In this document: positions 26,695 to 35,689 of the stretch, piece after piece
How positions within the stretch are numbered: position 1 is the stretch's first letter
How the letters are laid out: each line of letters begins with the position of its first letter
NCBI GenBank assembly: GCA_963972255.1
Contig: CAXATO010000001.1
Location: 372,001-436,000, forward strand
Length of the DNA stretch: 64,000 bases
Direction: 5' to 3'
DNA from: UBA1479 sp002706405
GTDB lineage: Bacteria > Pseudomonadota > Alphaproteobacteria > Rhodospirillales > Casp-alpha2
Made by a program: the position numbers and the translations under genes
The notes under the pieces: model-generated
The model's input: the letters and a program-made list of their open reading frames with translations, nothing else
The model's database searches: none
What the model was told of the DNA's origin: nothing

Positions 26695-27597
26695 TTAATC
26701 TATCATCCGTTCGATGCCAGCTGGCAAGGCTTGTCCGATAAGAGCGGCGGCCAACTGGCGGAGGCTTTCCACCAACCTCGGTCCCGGCCGGTTGAAATAA
26801 CTGTTGGCGTCGGTGGCGTAGACGCGGCCCGCGCGGGCGGCCTTGAGGGTCTTGAACGCCGGATGCCGGTCCATCAGCAGGCGCGCCTCCGCGGCCGAGC
26901 GCGCAAGCCCAAAGCCGCAGGGCATGAATACGATGACGTCGGGATCGGCGGCGGCCAGGTCATCACAGGTGATCCAGGGCGCATGTTCGCCGGGCGTGCC
27001 GAACACGTCCTCACCGCCGGCCATGGCGACCAGTTCCGGCACCCAGTTGCCCGCGGCCATCAACGGGTCGGTCCATTCGATGCAGGCGACGCGGGGGCGG
27101 AGGCCCGTGGGGGGAACGGTCAGCGCCCGCGCCCGGGCGCGCAAGCTGTCGGCGACCGAGCGACCGTGTTCGGCGATACCCAAGGCGGCGCCGACGCGGG
27201 CAACGTCTTCGAACACGTCGGCCAGGGTCATGGGCTTCAGCGAGATGATCTGCGTCGGCCGGCCGGCCCAGCCGCAGATCGCGGCCTCGACATCGGTCAG
27301 GCTGACGGCGCAGACCTCGCATTGATCCTGGGTGATGATGACGTCGGGGGCGCAGTCCGCGAGCGGACCTTTCAGAACCTCGTAGACGGACGCGGCATCG
27401 GCCAAGGCCGCCTTCACCTTGGCATCGATCTCGGCGCTGCTGCCGGACAGGTCCAGGCGCGGCGCCGTGCAGACGGGTAGGGCGTCGATCCCGTCCGGAA
27501 AGTCGCATTCATGGGATCGCCCGACCAGCCAATCGGCACAGCCCAGGGCCGCGACGATCTCCGTGGCACTCGGTAGCAGCGAGACCACACGCTTCAT
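26695..27597 (-). CDS. Cobalamin-binding protein, BtuF/periplasmic-binding-like
   Basis: 300 residues from MKRVVSLLPSATEIVAAL. This is the class III periplasmic-binding fold of BtuF-like corrinoid binders, with GRSHECDFPDGI, ITQDQCEVCAVS and an FMPCGFGLARS segment typical of the 'cobalamin-binding protein' subgroup. No signal peptide is seen from this start, and members of the subgroup are often cytoplasmic, so it need not be part of an ABC importer; no permease or ATPase is nearby. The upstream ATG at 27621 has no better ribosome site. It is divergent from a secreted hydrolase gene. Confidence 0.82.
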   Translation of the reverse strand: MKRVVSLLPSATEIVAALGCADWLVGRSHECDFPDGIDALPVCTAPRLDLSGSSAEIDAKVKAALADAASVYEVLKGPLADCAPDVIITQDQCEVCAVSLTDVEAAICGWAGRPTQIISLKPMTLADVFEDVARVGAALGIAEHGRSVADSLRARARALTVPPTGLRPRVACIEWTDPLMAAGNWVPELVAMAGGEDVFGTPGEHAPWITCDDLAAADPDVIVFMPCGFGLARSAAEARLLMDRHPAFKTLKAARAGRVYATDANSYFNRPGPRLVESLRQLAAALIGQALPAGIERMID

Positions 27598-27679
27598 TTC
27601 TCTATTCTCGACCGGTTCCATCAGGACTAATCTGCGCGCGTGGTTCGCGATCGGCAACCGCGTTATGGAGGGTGGTGTG

Positions 27680-28498
27680 ATGCGCGTGCGGCCCTTTTTA
27701 CTTTTCCTCGGTCTCGGTCTTGTCATGCTGTCCGGCGCCGCCGGTGCCGGTATGGACGAAGTGCCGCCGGAGTCCCTCGGCCCCGAGGCGGTCGAGCAAA
27801 CCTGGGCGCGGGCGTATTTCTATGTACCGGCCGACGCCAATCCCATCGGCAACGGCGTGATCGGCGGCCGGCGGGACCTGGGCGCCGTCCGCCTGGCGCT
27901 CGATACCTTGGCCAAGGGGCCGCCCCGGCCGGTGGTCGTCTATCTGCACGGCTGCGGCGGGTTCGGCAATTCGGGCAGCATCAACGCCGGCATGCTGGCG
28001 GAGGCGGGCTTCGTCGTCGTCGCCCCCGACAGTTTCGCCCGGCCCCGGCGGGTCAGGACCTGCGATTCAAAGACCCATTCCCGTGCCGGGCCCAAGGGCA
28101 TCTACAAGAACGTCATTGCCTGGCGGCTTGAGGAACTGGACCGTGCCCTATCCGGCCTGAAGGAATTTTCCTGGGTCGATTGGAACAACCTGTTCCTGTT
28201 CGGTCATTCGCAAGGCTCCAATGCCGCCGCGGCCTATCCGGGCACCGTCTTCAAGGGGCGCATCATGAGCGGCACGCGATGTTCCGGTGGCTACAAGGGG
28301 CCGGCGGAAGAACCGGCACTCGCCGTTTATTCGGAGAACGACCCCTGGCGCAGGGGCCGGGTGATCAGGTGCCTGGAATACGTCGGTACGACCGGGATGC
28401 AGGTCCTGGGGCTCACGGGAAATTTGCACGTGGTCGCCAAGGATCCGACAGCCAAAGCCCGGATGCTGGAATTTTTCACAAGCCGGATAACGCGCTGA
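27680..28498 (+). CDS. Exported alpha/beta hydrolase (dienelactone hydrolase-like)
   Basis: 272 residues. The ATG at 27680 is preferred because GGAGGG (27667-27672) sits at good spacing; it also gives a clean signal peptide (LLFLGLGLVMLSGAAGAG). The catalytic serine lies in LFLFGHSQGSNAA, the oxyanion region in VVVYLHGCGGFG, the acid probably in YSENDPW and the histidine in TGNLHVV. This is a periplasmic or secreted serine hydrolase with unknown ester substrate. Four cysteines in the mature part could form disulfides. Confidence 0.8.
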   Translation: MRVRPFLLFLGLGLVMLSGAAGAGMDEVPPESLGPEAVEQTWARAYFYVPADANPIGNGVIGGRRDLGAVRLALDTLAKGPPRPVVVYLHGCGGFGNSGSINAGMLAEAGFVVVAPDSFARPRRVRTCDSKTHSRAGPKGIYKNVIAWRLEELDRALSGLKEFSWVDWNNLFLFGHSQGSNAAAAYPGTVFKGRIMSGTRCSGGYKGPAEEPALAVYSENDPWRRGRVIRCLEYVGTTGMQVLGLTGNLHVVAKDPTAKARMLEFFTSRITR

Positions 28499-28512
28499 GC
28501 GCCGGCGCCGGA

Positions 28513-28980
28513 TCAGCGGATTTCGAAGATTCCGTCGACCTCGACCGCGACGCCGCGGGGCAGGGACGGTGCGCCGACGGCGAAGCGCGCATGCTTGCCG
28601 GCGTCGCCGAACACTTCGACCATCAGGTCGGAGGCGCCGTTGATGACTTCGGGCTGATCGGTGAAGTCGGCGGCCGAGGTGACGAAGCCGCCCAGTTTGG
28701 CGACCCGCACCACGCGGTCCAGGTCCCCGCCGCAGGCTTCGCGCACCTGGGAAATAAGGTTGAGGCCGCAGACCCGCGCCGCCTTGTAGCCGTCTTCGGT
28801 CGAGACATCTTCGCCCAGGCGTCCCCGGCACACGATTTCACCGTTCCACACGCAGACCTGACCCGACACGAACACAGTCGATCCGACGACGGTGTAAGGA
28901 ATGTAATTGGCGGCGGGCGCCGACGGGTTGGGCAGTTCGATACCCAGGTCCTTCAGGCGGGATTCAACGGTTCCGGTCAT
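28513..28980 (-). CDS. RidA/YjgF family protein
   Basis: 155 residues from MTGTVESRLKDLGIELP. RidA proteins hydrolyse reactive enamine/imine intermediates made by PLP enzymes. Conserved pieces include FVSGQVCVWNGEIVCRGRLG, GLNLISQVREACGGDLDRVVRVAKLGGFV and ARFAVGAPSLPRGVAVEVDGIFEI; the Arg and Glu of the active site are in the last. This longer version with LGEDVS belongs to the RidA subgroup common in alphaproteobacteria. It is 77 nt downstream of the receiver-MBL gene on the same strand. Confidence 0.9.
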   Translation of the reverse strand: MTGTVESRLKDLGIELPNPSAPAANYIPYTVVGSTVFVSGQVCVWNGEIVCRGRLGEDVSTEDGYKAARVCGLNLISQVREACGGDLDRVVRVAKLGGFVTSAADFTDQPEVINGASDLMVEVFGDAGKHARFAVGAPSLPRGVAVEVDGIFEIR

Positions 28981-29057
28981 GTGGAGGATCCTTTCAAAAG
29001 GCTGGTCAAAAGGCGGGCGCCGGCACGGCCGGGCAGGGCGGATCAAACGCGGGAAAA

Positions 29058-30296
29058 TCAAATATAGAAGGTGTCGCGTTCCTTGGGCGCGATGCAGATG
29101 GTATCGCTGCCCCGTTCCTTCAACAAGGTCTGGGCCGTTTCAAGCTTGGCGTCGATGGCCGCGTCGTCCTGGTCCGGGTCATGGTGATAGAGATAGAGGG
29201 TCTTCACCTTTCCCCGGTCGGCCAACTCGACAACCTTGGAAATGCACGAATGTCCCCACGTCACCTTGGTGGCGTATTCGGCGTCCGTATAGGTTGAATC
29301 GGTGATCAGCACATCGGCGCCGTGCACGAACTCGGCCAGCTTTTCCTCGTAGTGCGGGTTATATCCGTCGCTGTTTTCCAGGAACATTTCGTTGTCCGTG
29401 ACGTAACAGATCGCGCGGCCGTTGTACTCGATCCGGAAGCCCAGGCATTGGCCCGGATGGCTCAGCAGCTTCGTTTTCACACGAATGCCGTCGACTTCGA
29501 ATTCTTCTTCCTCCAGGTCGCGGAAATAAACCCGCGCCGCGAATTCCTTCAGCGTGATGGGGAAATAGACGCCGTCCATCTGGGCCGAGATGATTTCGCG
29601 GATGGAAATGTCGCCCTGATTGGCGCCGAGAATCTGGAATTCGTTGCCCTGGCGGTACAGGGGCGCGAAGAACGGTATGGCGTTGATGTGGTCCCAATGG
29701 GGATGGGAGATGAAGATGCGGCCGCGAATGTTGCGCCGGCCGTTGGCCATCAGCTTGTCGCCGAAGGTCTTGATTCCGGTGCCGCCGTCGAAGATGAAGA
29801 TCTGATCGCGTGGGAACTGCAGGGTCACGCAGTTCGTGTTGCCGCCGTATTTCAGGCTGCCCTCCCCGGAAACGGGCAGAGTGCCGCGCACCCCCCAGAA
29901 GGACAATTCGATGTCATCGCGCAGGATACGGTTGACCTTGTCGAGGAAGGTTGCGGCGACGATGGGTTTGCGGATGAAGCCGTGAGCGCCGAATTCATAG
30001 GCGCGGTTGACGTCGAACTCGTAGCTTTTCGCCGTCAGGACGATGAAGATCGTATCTTTCAGGCCTTCGTGGCCGCGCACGTACTTGCACAGCTGGAAGC
30101 CGTCCACGTCCGGCATCATCAGGTCCGAGATGACGCAGTCGGGCGCCAAGTCCACCATCTTGTCCATGGCTTCTTTGGAATCCGTAAACGCGGTGACGCG
30201 ATGACCCGCCGCTTCCAGCATGGAGGCGATGGCGTCAAGGATCATTCGGTCGTCGTCGACCGCGACAAAATGGATGGGTTCGGTCTTACCTGCCAT
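29058..30296 (-). CDS. Response-regulator receiver fused to a metallo-beta-lactamase domain
   Basis: 412 residues. Residues 8-125 form a CheY-like receiver: acidic pocket D14-D16, phospho-acceptor D58 in DCVISDLMMPDVDG, T88 and K110. Residues 131-405 form an MBL hydrolase: FWGVRGTLPVSG, the metal motif H198-P-H-W-D202-H203, LLSHPGQCLGFRIEY, TDNEM and LITDSTYTDAEY with a later WGHSCI histidine. The output domain resembles RNase Z/class II cyclic-nucleotide phosphodiesterase-like MBLs. Phosphorylation would therefore control a hydrolase rather than DNA binding. No histidine kinase is adjacent; its substrate is unknown. Confidence 0.92.
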   Translation of the reverse strand: MAGKTEPIHFVAVDDDRMILDAIASMLEAAGHRVTAFTDSKEAMDKMVDLAPDCVISDLMMPDVDGFQLCKYVRGHEGLKDTIFIVLTAKSYEFDVNRAYEFGAHGFIRKPIVAATFLDKVNRILRDDIELSFWGVRGTLPVSGEGSLKYGGNTNCVTLQFPRDQIFIFDGGTGIKTFGDKLMANGRRNIRGRIFISHPHWDHINAIPFFAPLYRQGNEFQILGANQGDISIREIISAQMDGVYFPITLKEFAARVYFRDLEEEEFEVDGIRVKTKLLSHPGQCLGFRIEYNGRAICYVTDNEMFLENSDGYNPHYEEKLAEFVHGADVLITDSTYTDAEYATKVTWGHSCISKVVELADRGKVKTLYLYHHDPDQDDAAIDAKLETAQTLLKERGSDTICIAPKERDTFYI

Positions 30297-30647
30297 TCTT
30301 ATCCCAGTGTGCCGGTATCGTGCCGGTCATCCAAAAAAAGCCCAACTGTTCAAGCGAGTAGAGCCCGAACAGGTTAACAATCCCTCAAAACCTTGATTAC
30401 CACCGTACCCGGAAAAGTATTTTCTGGGCAGGGTTTTAAGGGGTTGTAGCAGAACTTGCCGGATAACCGCAAACCGTCTTTCCCGACCCGACAAGTCAGG
30501 GAAAATTCATCCACGATAATGGGCCCGAAGAAGGCGTGTCAGGGAGGTGTCAGGCTAAAAAAGAGGCGTGCAGCGGGCCGAGACCCGCCGCACGCCCCAA
30601 GTTTCCCAGGGAGGATTCCAGAAGGGGGGACCTGTCCGTGCGTGTCA
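30297..30647. other. Intergenic region before the receiver-MBL gene and after nrdJ
   Basis: About 350 nt, with the nrdJ terminator near its right end. The 30300-30450 part should hold the promoter of the receiver-MBL gene and is AT-richer than the flanks. I see no convincing gene in it. Confidence 0.45.
30557..30596 (-). terminator. Intrinsic terminator of nrdJ
   Basis: GGCGTGC (30565-30571) pairs with GCACGCC (30590-30596), extended by a CGGG/CCCG inner stem with one mismatch. Read on the minus strand it is followed by TCTTTTTT (complement of 30557-30564). It lies about 50 nt after the nrdJ stop. Confidence 0.88.
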
Positions 30648-33600
30648 TCACGAACAGCCGCTCGTGGCGCCGCAGGTGACGCACTTCATGCAGGTGCCGT
30701 TACGCACCAGCGTGAAGTTGCCGCAGTCACCGCAGGAGTCGCCTTCGTACCCCTTCATGCGGGCCTCGCGAATCTGGTCTAACTTGGTATCGGTCTTGGT
30801 AATGACGCTGGATTCGATCTCCAGCACCGTTTCGGAACTTTCGGCCCGCTGTACGGTCGCGCCGCCGCCATTGCCGCCGCCGTTGCTGCCGGCGCTGCGG
30901 ACCGCGCCTGCGGATCCGCCGGGCTTCTCGCCGCCGAAGCGCCCGCCCTGGACGACCATGAACTGCTTGGAGCGCACGTAACCGCGGCTGGTCAGCTGGG
31001 CCACGGCTTCCATCATGCCGGACTGCTCTGCATTTTCCGGAAGGTCGCCTTCGTCGGAACCGTCACCCACCGTATCGGGTAGCAGGTCCGCCGGCTCCAC
31101 ATGGGCCAGGTCGTTGCGATCCAAATAGGACACCGCCAATTCGCGGAAGATGTAGTCGAGGATCGAGGTCGCCATCTTGATGGTGTCGTTGCCGGTGACC
31201 ATGCCCGAGGGCTCGAAGCGGGTGAAGGTGAAGGCCTCCACGTATTCTTCAAGCGGCACGCCGTACTGCAGGCCGATGGAGATGGCGATGGCGAAGTTGT
31301 TCATCAACGAGCGGAAGGCGGCCCCTTCCTTGTGCATGTCGATGAAGATTTCCGCCAGCTTGCCGTCGCTGTATTCACCGGTGTGCAGGTACACCTTATG
31401 GTCGCCGATCGACGCCTTCTGGATGTAGCCCTTGCGCCGGTTGGGCGGACGGCGGCGTTCCTGGGCCCGTTCGACGATGCGTTCGACGATGCGCTCGGCG
31501 ACGATCTCGGCCTTGGAGGCATTGGCCGGGGCGGCGGCCACGGCGTCGCCCAGGGTTTCCTCGGCGTCGACATCGTCCAGCAGGGCCGACTGCAGCGGCT
31601 GCGACAGCTTGGAGCCGTCCCGGTACAGCGCATTGGCCTTCAGCCCCAGTTTCCAGGACAGCATGTAGGCGTCGTTGCATTCCTTGACCGAGGCCGAATT
31701 CGGCATGTTGATGGTCTTGGAAATGGCACCCGAGATGAAGGGCTGCGCCGCCGCCATCATGCGGATGTGGCTTTCGACGGAAAGATAGCGCTTGCCGATC
31801 TTGCCGCAGGGGTTGGCGCAGTCGAACACCGACAGGTGTTCGTCCTTGATATGCGGGGCGCCCTCCAGCGTCATGGCGCCGCAGATGTAGGTGTTGGCGG
31901 CCTCGATCTCGGCCTTGGAGAAGCCGAGATAGCTGAGCATGTCGAAGCTCATATCGTCCAGCTTGTCGGCCGGAATGCCGAGCCCTTCGCGGCAGAAGGC
32001 GTCACCCAGGTTCCACTTGTTGAACACGAACTTGATGTCGAAGGCTTCGCTGAGTGATTCCTCAAGCTTTGCCAGAACTTTGTCTGTGAAGCCTTTGTCT
32101 TTCAATGTTTCCGAGTTGATCCCCGGCGCCCCTTCCAGGGTGCCGTGACCGACCGCGTAGTTGATCATGGCGGTGATCTCGTCGGCCGTGTAGCCCATGC
32201 CCGACAGGGCTTTGGGGACCATGCGGTTGATGATCTTGAAGTACCCGCCGCCGGCCAACTTCTTGAATTTGACGAGCGCGAAATCGGGCTCGATCCCCGT
32301 GGTGTCGCAATCCATGACCAGCCCGATGGTGCCCGTGGGCGCGATCACCGTGGTCTGGGCGTTGCGATAGCCATGTGCCTCGCCGCCTTCCAGTGCGCGG
32401 TCCCAGGCGCGGGCGGCCGCTTCGGACAGTTTGGCATCCGGGCAATCGGCGGCGACCAGCGGCACGGGGCTGACTTCCAGCCCTTCATAGCCGGTGCTTT
32501 CGCCATGGGCCGCGCGGCGATGGTTGCGGATGACCCGCAGCATGGGATCGGCGTTCTTTTCATAGCCGGGGAACGTGCCCAGTTCCGCCGCCATTTCGGC
32601 GGACGTGGCGTAGCAGGTTCCCGTCATCAGCGCCGTGATGGCGCCGCAGATGGCGCGGCCTTCGACGGAGTCGTAGGACAACCCGGCATTCATCAGGTAG
32701 CCGCCGATGTTGGCGTAACCCAGGCCGAGGGTGCGGAACTCGTAAGACAGCTGGGCGATTTCTTTGGACGGGAACTGCGCCATGAGGACCGAGATTTCCA
32801 GCGTCACGGTCCACAGCCGCACCGCATGTTCGAACCCGGCGACGTCAAAGCTGCCGTCCTTCTTGGCGAAGGTGATCAGGTTCAGGGACGCCAGATTGCA
32901 GGCCGTGTCGTCCAGGAACATGTATTCGGAGCACGGGTTGGAGGCATTGATGCGGCCCGAATTGGGGCAGGTGTGCCATTCGTTGATGGTGGTGTCGTAC
33001 TGTAGGCCAGGATCGGCGCAGGCCCAGGCCGAATAGCCGATCTGCTCCCACAGGTCGCGGGCCCGAATGCGCTTGTGTACTCCGCCGTCCGTGCGGCGGA
33101 TCAATTCCCATTCGCCGTCGTCGAGAACGGCCTGGATGAATTCGTTGGTCAGGCGCACCGAGTTGTTGGAGTTCTGCCCGGACACGGTGACATAGGCTTC
33201 CGAATCCCAATCCGTATCGTAGGTCGGGAATTCGATATCCGTATAACCCTGGCGGGCGAAGTGGATGACCCGCTGGACGTAGTTGTCAGGGATCATGGCT
33301 TGGCGGCATTCCCGGATGGCGGCCTTGAGCGCCGGGTTCTTGCGCGGGTCGAAGCAATCCTCGGCGGCGCAGTCTTCGCCGGCGGTTTCCATGTTCTGAC
33401 AAGCGGCCAGGACCTGGGTCAGGTGCTTCTTGGCGAGGCGCGAGCCGGACACCAGCGCGGCGACCTTCTGCTCTTCCTGAACCTTCCAGTTGATGTACTT
33501 CTCGATGTCCGGATGATCGACGTCGACGACGACCATCTTGGCCGCCCGGCGCGTGGTGCCGCCGGATTTGATGGCGCCCGCGGCCCGGTCGCCGATCTTG

Positions 33601-34373
33601 AGGAAGCTCATCAGGCCCGACGACTTGCCGCCGCCCGACAAGGCTTCGTTCTCACCGCGCAGGGCCGAGAAGTTGGACCCGGTGCCCGAGCCGTACTTGA
33701 ACAGCCGTGCCTCACGGACCCAAAGGTCCATGATCCCGCCGTCGCTTACCAGGTCGTCGTTGACGCCCTGGATGAAGCAGGCATGGGGCTGCGGATGCTC
33801 ATAGGCGGAATTGGAGGCGACCAGCTTGCCGGTCTCGAAATCAACGTAATGGTGACCCTGGGCCGGGCCGTCGATGCCGTAAGCCCAATGAAGGCCCGTG
33901 TTGAACCACTGCGGCGAATTGGGCGCGGCCATCTGCTTGGCCAGCATGAAGCGCATTTCGTCGAAATAGGTCTGGGCGTCGGCTTCGGAATCGAAGTACC
34001 CACCTTTCCAGCCCCAGTAGGTCCAGGTGCCGGCCAGCCGGTCGAACACCTGCTTGGCGCTGGTTTCGCCGGAGAATCGCTTTTCCTTGGGCAGCTTCTT
34101 GAGGGCGGCGGTGTCGGGTTCGGAGCGCCACAACCACGACGGGACGGAGTTCTCCTCGACCTTCTTCAGCTTTGCGGGGATACCTGCCTTGCGGAAGTAT
34201 TTCTGCGCCAGCACGTCCGAGGCGACCTGGGACCAGGAATCCGGAACCTCGATATTCGCTTGGGCGAACACGACGGAGCCGTCCGGGTTTCGGATCTCGC
34301 TGGATGCTTGGCGAAATTTGATCGCCGCGTAAGGTGATTGATCCTGTTTCGTAAAATGCCGCTTGATCTGCAT
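30648..34373 (-). CDS. nrdJ: Vitamin B12-dependent (class II) ribonucleoside-diphosphate reductase
   Basis: 1241 residues, the normal size for the long proteobacterial NrdJ. It reduces ribonucleotides to deoxyribonucleotides using adenosylcobalamin, with or without oxygen. Landmarks: SEYMFLDDTACNLASLNL in the active-site region, the substrate loop FTRFEPSGMVTGNDTIK, and a C-terminal CxxC pair (SCGDCGNFTLVRNGTCMKCV) that serves as the redox/zinc tail. The start MQIKRHFTKQ at 34373 is family-typical; upstream in-frame sequence to 34568 is not. No B12 riboswitch is recognisable in the leader. No class I reductase is in this window. Confidence 0.95.
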   Translation of the reverse strand: MQIKRHFTKQDQSPYAAIKFRQASSEIRNPDGSVVFAQANIEVPDSWSQVASDVLAQKYFRKAGIPAKLKKVEENSVPSWLWRSEPDTAALKKLPKEKRFSGETSAKQVFDRLAGTWTYWGWKGGYFDSEADAQTYFDEMRFMLAKQMAAPNSPQWFNTGLHWAYGIDGPAQGHHYVDFETGKLVASNSAYEHPQPHACFIQGVNDDLVSDGGIMDLWVREARLFKYGSGTGSNFSALRGENEALSGGGKSSGLMSFLKIGDRAAGAIKSGGTTRRAAKMVVVDVDHPDIEKYINWKVQEEQKVAALVSGSRLAKKHLTQVLAACQNMETAGEDCAAEDCFDPRKNPALKAAIRECRQAMIPDNYVQRVIHFARQGYTDIEFPTYDTDWDSEAYVTVSGQNSNNSVRLTNEFIQAVLDDGEWELIRRTDGGVHKRIRARDLWEQIGYSAWACADPGLQYDTTINEWHTCPNSGRINASNPCSEYMFLDDTACNLASLNLITFAKKDGSFDVAGFEHAVRLWTVTLEISVLMAQFPSKEIAQLSYEFRTLGLGYANIGGYLMNAGLSYDSVEGRAICGAITALMTGTCYATSAEMAAELGTFPGYEKNADPMLRVIRNHRRAAHGESTGYEGLEVSPVPLVAADCPDAKLSEAAARAWDRALEGGEAHGYRNAQTTVIAPTGTIGLVMDCDTTGIEPDFALVKFKKLAGGGYFKIINRMVPKALSGMGYTADEITAMINYAVGHGTLEGAPGINSETLKDKGFTDKVLAKLEESLSEAFDIKFVFNKWNLGDAFCREGLGIPADKLDDMSFDMLSYLGFSKAEIEAANTYICGAMTLEGAPHIKDEHLSVFDCANPCGKIGKRYLSVESHIRMMAAAQPFISGAISKTINMPNSASVKECNDAYMLSWKLGLKANALYRDGSKLSQPLQSALLDDVDAEETLGDAVAAAPANASKAEIVAERIVERIVERAQERRRPPNRRKGYIQKASIGDHKVYLHTGEYSDGKLAEIFIDMHKEGAAFRSLMNNFAIAISIGLQYGVPLEEYVEAFTFTRFEPSGMVTGNDTIKMATSILDYIFRELAVSYLDRNDLAHVEPADLLPDTVGDGSDEGDLPENAEQSGMMEAVAQLTSRGYVRSKQFMVVQGGRFGGEKPGGSAGAVRSAGSNGGGNGGGATVQRAESSETVLEIESSVITKTDTKLDQIREARMKGYEGDSCGDCGNFTLVRNGTCMKCVTCGATSGCS

Positions 34374-34771
34374 GGCTACCCCGTCTGCGCTCCCTAAGTG
34401 GTCCCTGTCATTCCCGGCCCTGCTGAATGGCCGGCGGGCCCAACAACGGGCCCGGGTCGCTTCTTTGCCGCTGGCTCGGAAGGCATTCGCTTCCTTACTA
34501 CATAATGTATTTGCCCAGGCGTGAAGGACGCTAAATGTAGCCAGCAGCCCGGAGGGCAGCAACAACATTATTTCAACATTTAGGGGGTGTGTTGCGAATA
34601 AATTACTTGATTTTGTGGAACCGCGCGGAAATCCGGGGATATGCCTTTGGTCATAGTTGGCGGCATCCTATATATTGCGTGCGGCAGGGCGCATTCCCCG
34701 GTCATGCAGACTGGACCTTGCGCCCGCATGGTGCCATATTCCCGCGGTACATCAGGCGGATATGAGACCCA
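34374..34771. other. Divergent leader region between nrdJ and ndufA12
   Basis: About 400 nt. A wide 8-bp inverted pair, CTAAATGT (34531-34538) and ACATTTAG (34576-34583), encloses a GCCC-GGA-GGGC mini-hairpin in the nrdJ leader. For the + strand gene, TTGGTC (34647-34652), an 18-nt spacer and TATATT (34671-34676) make a plausible promoter. I did not find a clear NrdR box or cobalamin riboswitch. Confidence 0.4.
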
Positions 34772-35128
34772 ATGGACATCGGAACGCTGCTGCATACCTG
34801 GATCTACGGCAAGCTCGTCGGCACCGACGAGTTCGGCAACCGTTATTACAAGAACAAGGGCGGGTCGCTGTACGGCCGCGAACGCCGCTGGGTGCTTTAC
34901 AAAGGACGCAAGGAAGCGTCCAAGGTGCCGCCGGAGTGGCATTCCTGGCTGCATCACACCTCTGCGGAGCCGCTGACCGAAAGTGCCACCCGCGCGCGGC
35001 CGTGGCAGAAGGACCATGTCCCGAACCTGACGGGAACCGCCGGCGCCTACCGCCCCGCGGGCCACGATTTCAAAGGCGGCGCCCGCGCCCATGCCACGGG
35101 CGACTACGAAGCCTGGAAACCGGAATGA
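34772..35128 (+). CDS. NADH:ubiquinone oxidoreductase accessory subunit, NDUFA12 family
   Basis: 118 residues. The alphaproteobacterial homologue of mitochondrial NDUFA12/B17.2 binds the Complex I peripheral arm near the membrane. Diagnostic motifs: LVGTDEFGNRYYKNK, GRERRWVLYKGRKEASKVPPEWHSWLHH, and W(Q)KDHVPNLTGTAGAYRP. It is a good alphaproteobacterial marker. Other nuo genes are not in this window; here it heads a run with two MCE proteins and a DUF2155 protein. Confidence 0.94.
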   Translation: MDIGTLLHTWIYGKLVGTDEFGNRYYKNKGGSLYGRERRWVLYKGRKEASKVPPEWHSWLHHTSAEPLTESATRARPWQKDHVPNLTGTAGAYRPAGHDFKGGARAHATGDYEAWKPE

Positions 35129-35173
35129 TTTGCGGCGCCCTGGGTGGGACGCTGCGATGACGGTTGAATACCG

Positions 35174-35671
35174 ATGACCCTGGAAACCAAGGAACAGATG
35201 ATCGGCGCTTTGGCGCTCGTCGTGCTTCTGGCGCTTCTCGGCTTCATGAATCAAAGCCGCGACATGGCGTCCGTCGCGGACGGCCGCATCCGGGTCGATG
35301 CCCTGTTCGGCCGGGTCGACGGCATCGCACCCGGAGCCGAGGTCCGCATGGGCGGTGTAAGAATCGGGACCGTCGCGGCCCAGCGCCTGGATGACAAGTT
35401 CCGCGCCGTCCTGAGCCTCAACCTGACAGACAGCGTCATGGTGCCGAAGGATTCGTCGGCTTCCGTGCAGACCGATGGGCTGTTCGGCGGCAAATACATT
35501 GTTTTGGAACCGGGCGCGTCGGAACAGGGCCTGAAAACCGGCGACCTGATCGCCTATACCCAGGATGCCCAGATCGTCAGCGACATCCTGGATCTCATCA
35601 TTTCCCAAGGCCAAGCCGCCATGGCCGAGCGCCGTGCCGCAGCGGAATCGGCGACCGGGCAGATGAAATAA
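35174..35671 (+). CDS. MCE-domain protein, MlaD-like (first of two)
   Basis: 165 residues. One N-terminal transmembrane helix (LALVVLLALLGFM) anchors a periplasmic MCE domain: IRVDALFGRVDGIAPGAEVRMGGVRIGTV and the beta-rich part to GLFGGKYIVLEPG. MlaD-type proteins form hexameric rings that shuttle phospholipid between membranes with an MlaFEB transporter. A helical, polar tail after residue 130 ends in an Ala/Glu-rich stretch. It is adjacent to a second MCE gene, and no mlaE/mlaF is near, so one copy may be a paralogue with a separate task. Confidence 0.87.
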   Translation: MTLETKEQMIGALALVVLLALLGFMNQSRDMASVADGRIRVDALFGRVDGIAPGAEVRMGGVRIGTVAAQRLDDKFRAVLSLNLTDSVMVPKDSSASVQTDGLFGGKYIVLEPGASEQGLKTGDLIAYTQDAQIVSDILDLIISQGQAAMAERRAAAESATGQMK

Positions 35672-35689
35672 GCGGCGGAGAGACAGGAT

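Noticed and set aside
34374..34620. Possible cobalamin riboswitch or NrdR box in the nrdJ leader
   Set aside because: No GCCACTG B12-box arrangement and no good NrdR palindrome could be recognised by eye.
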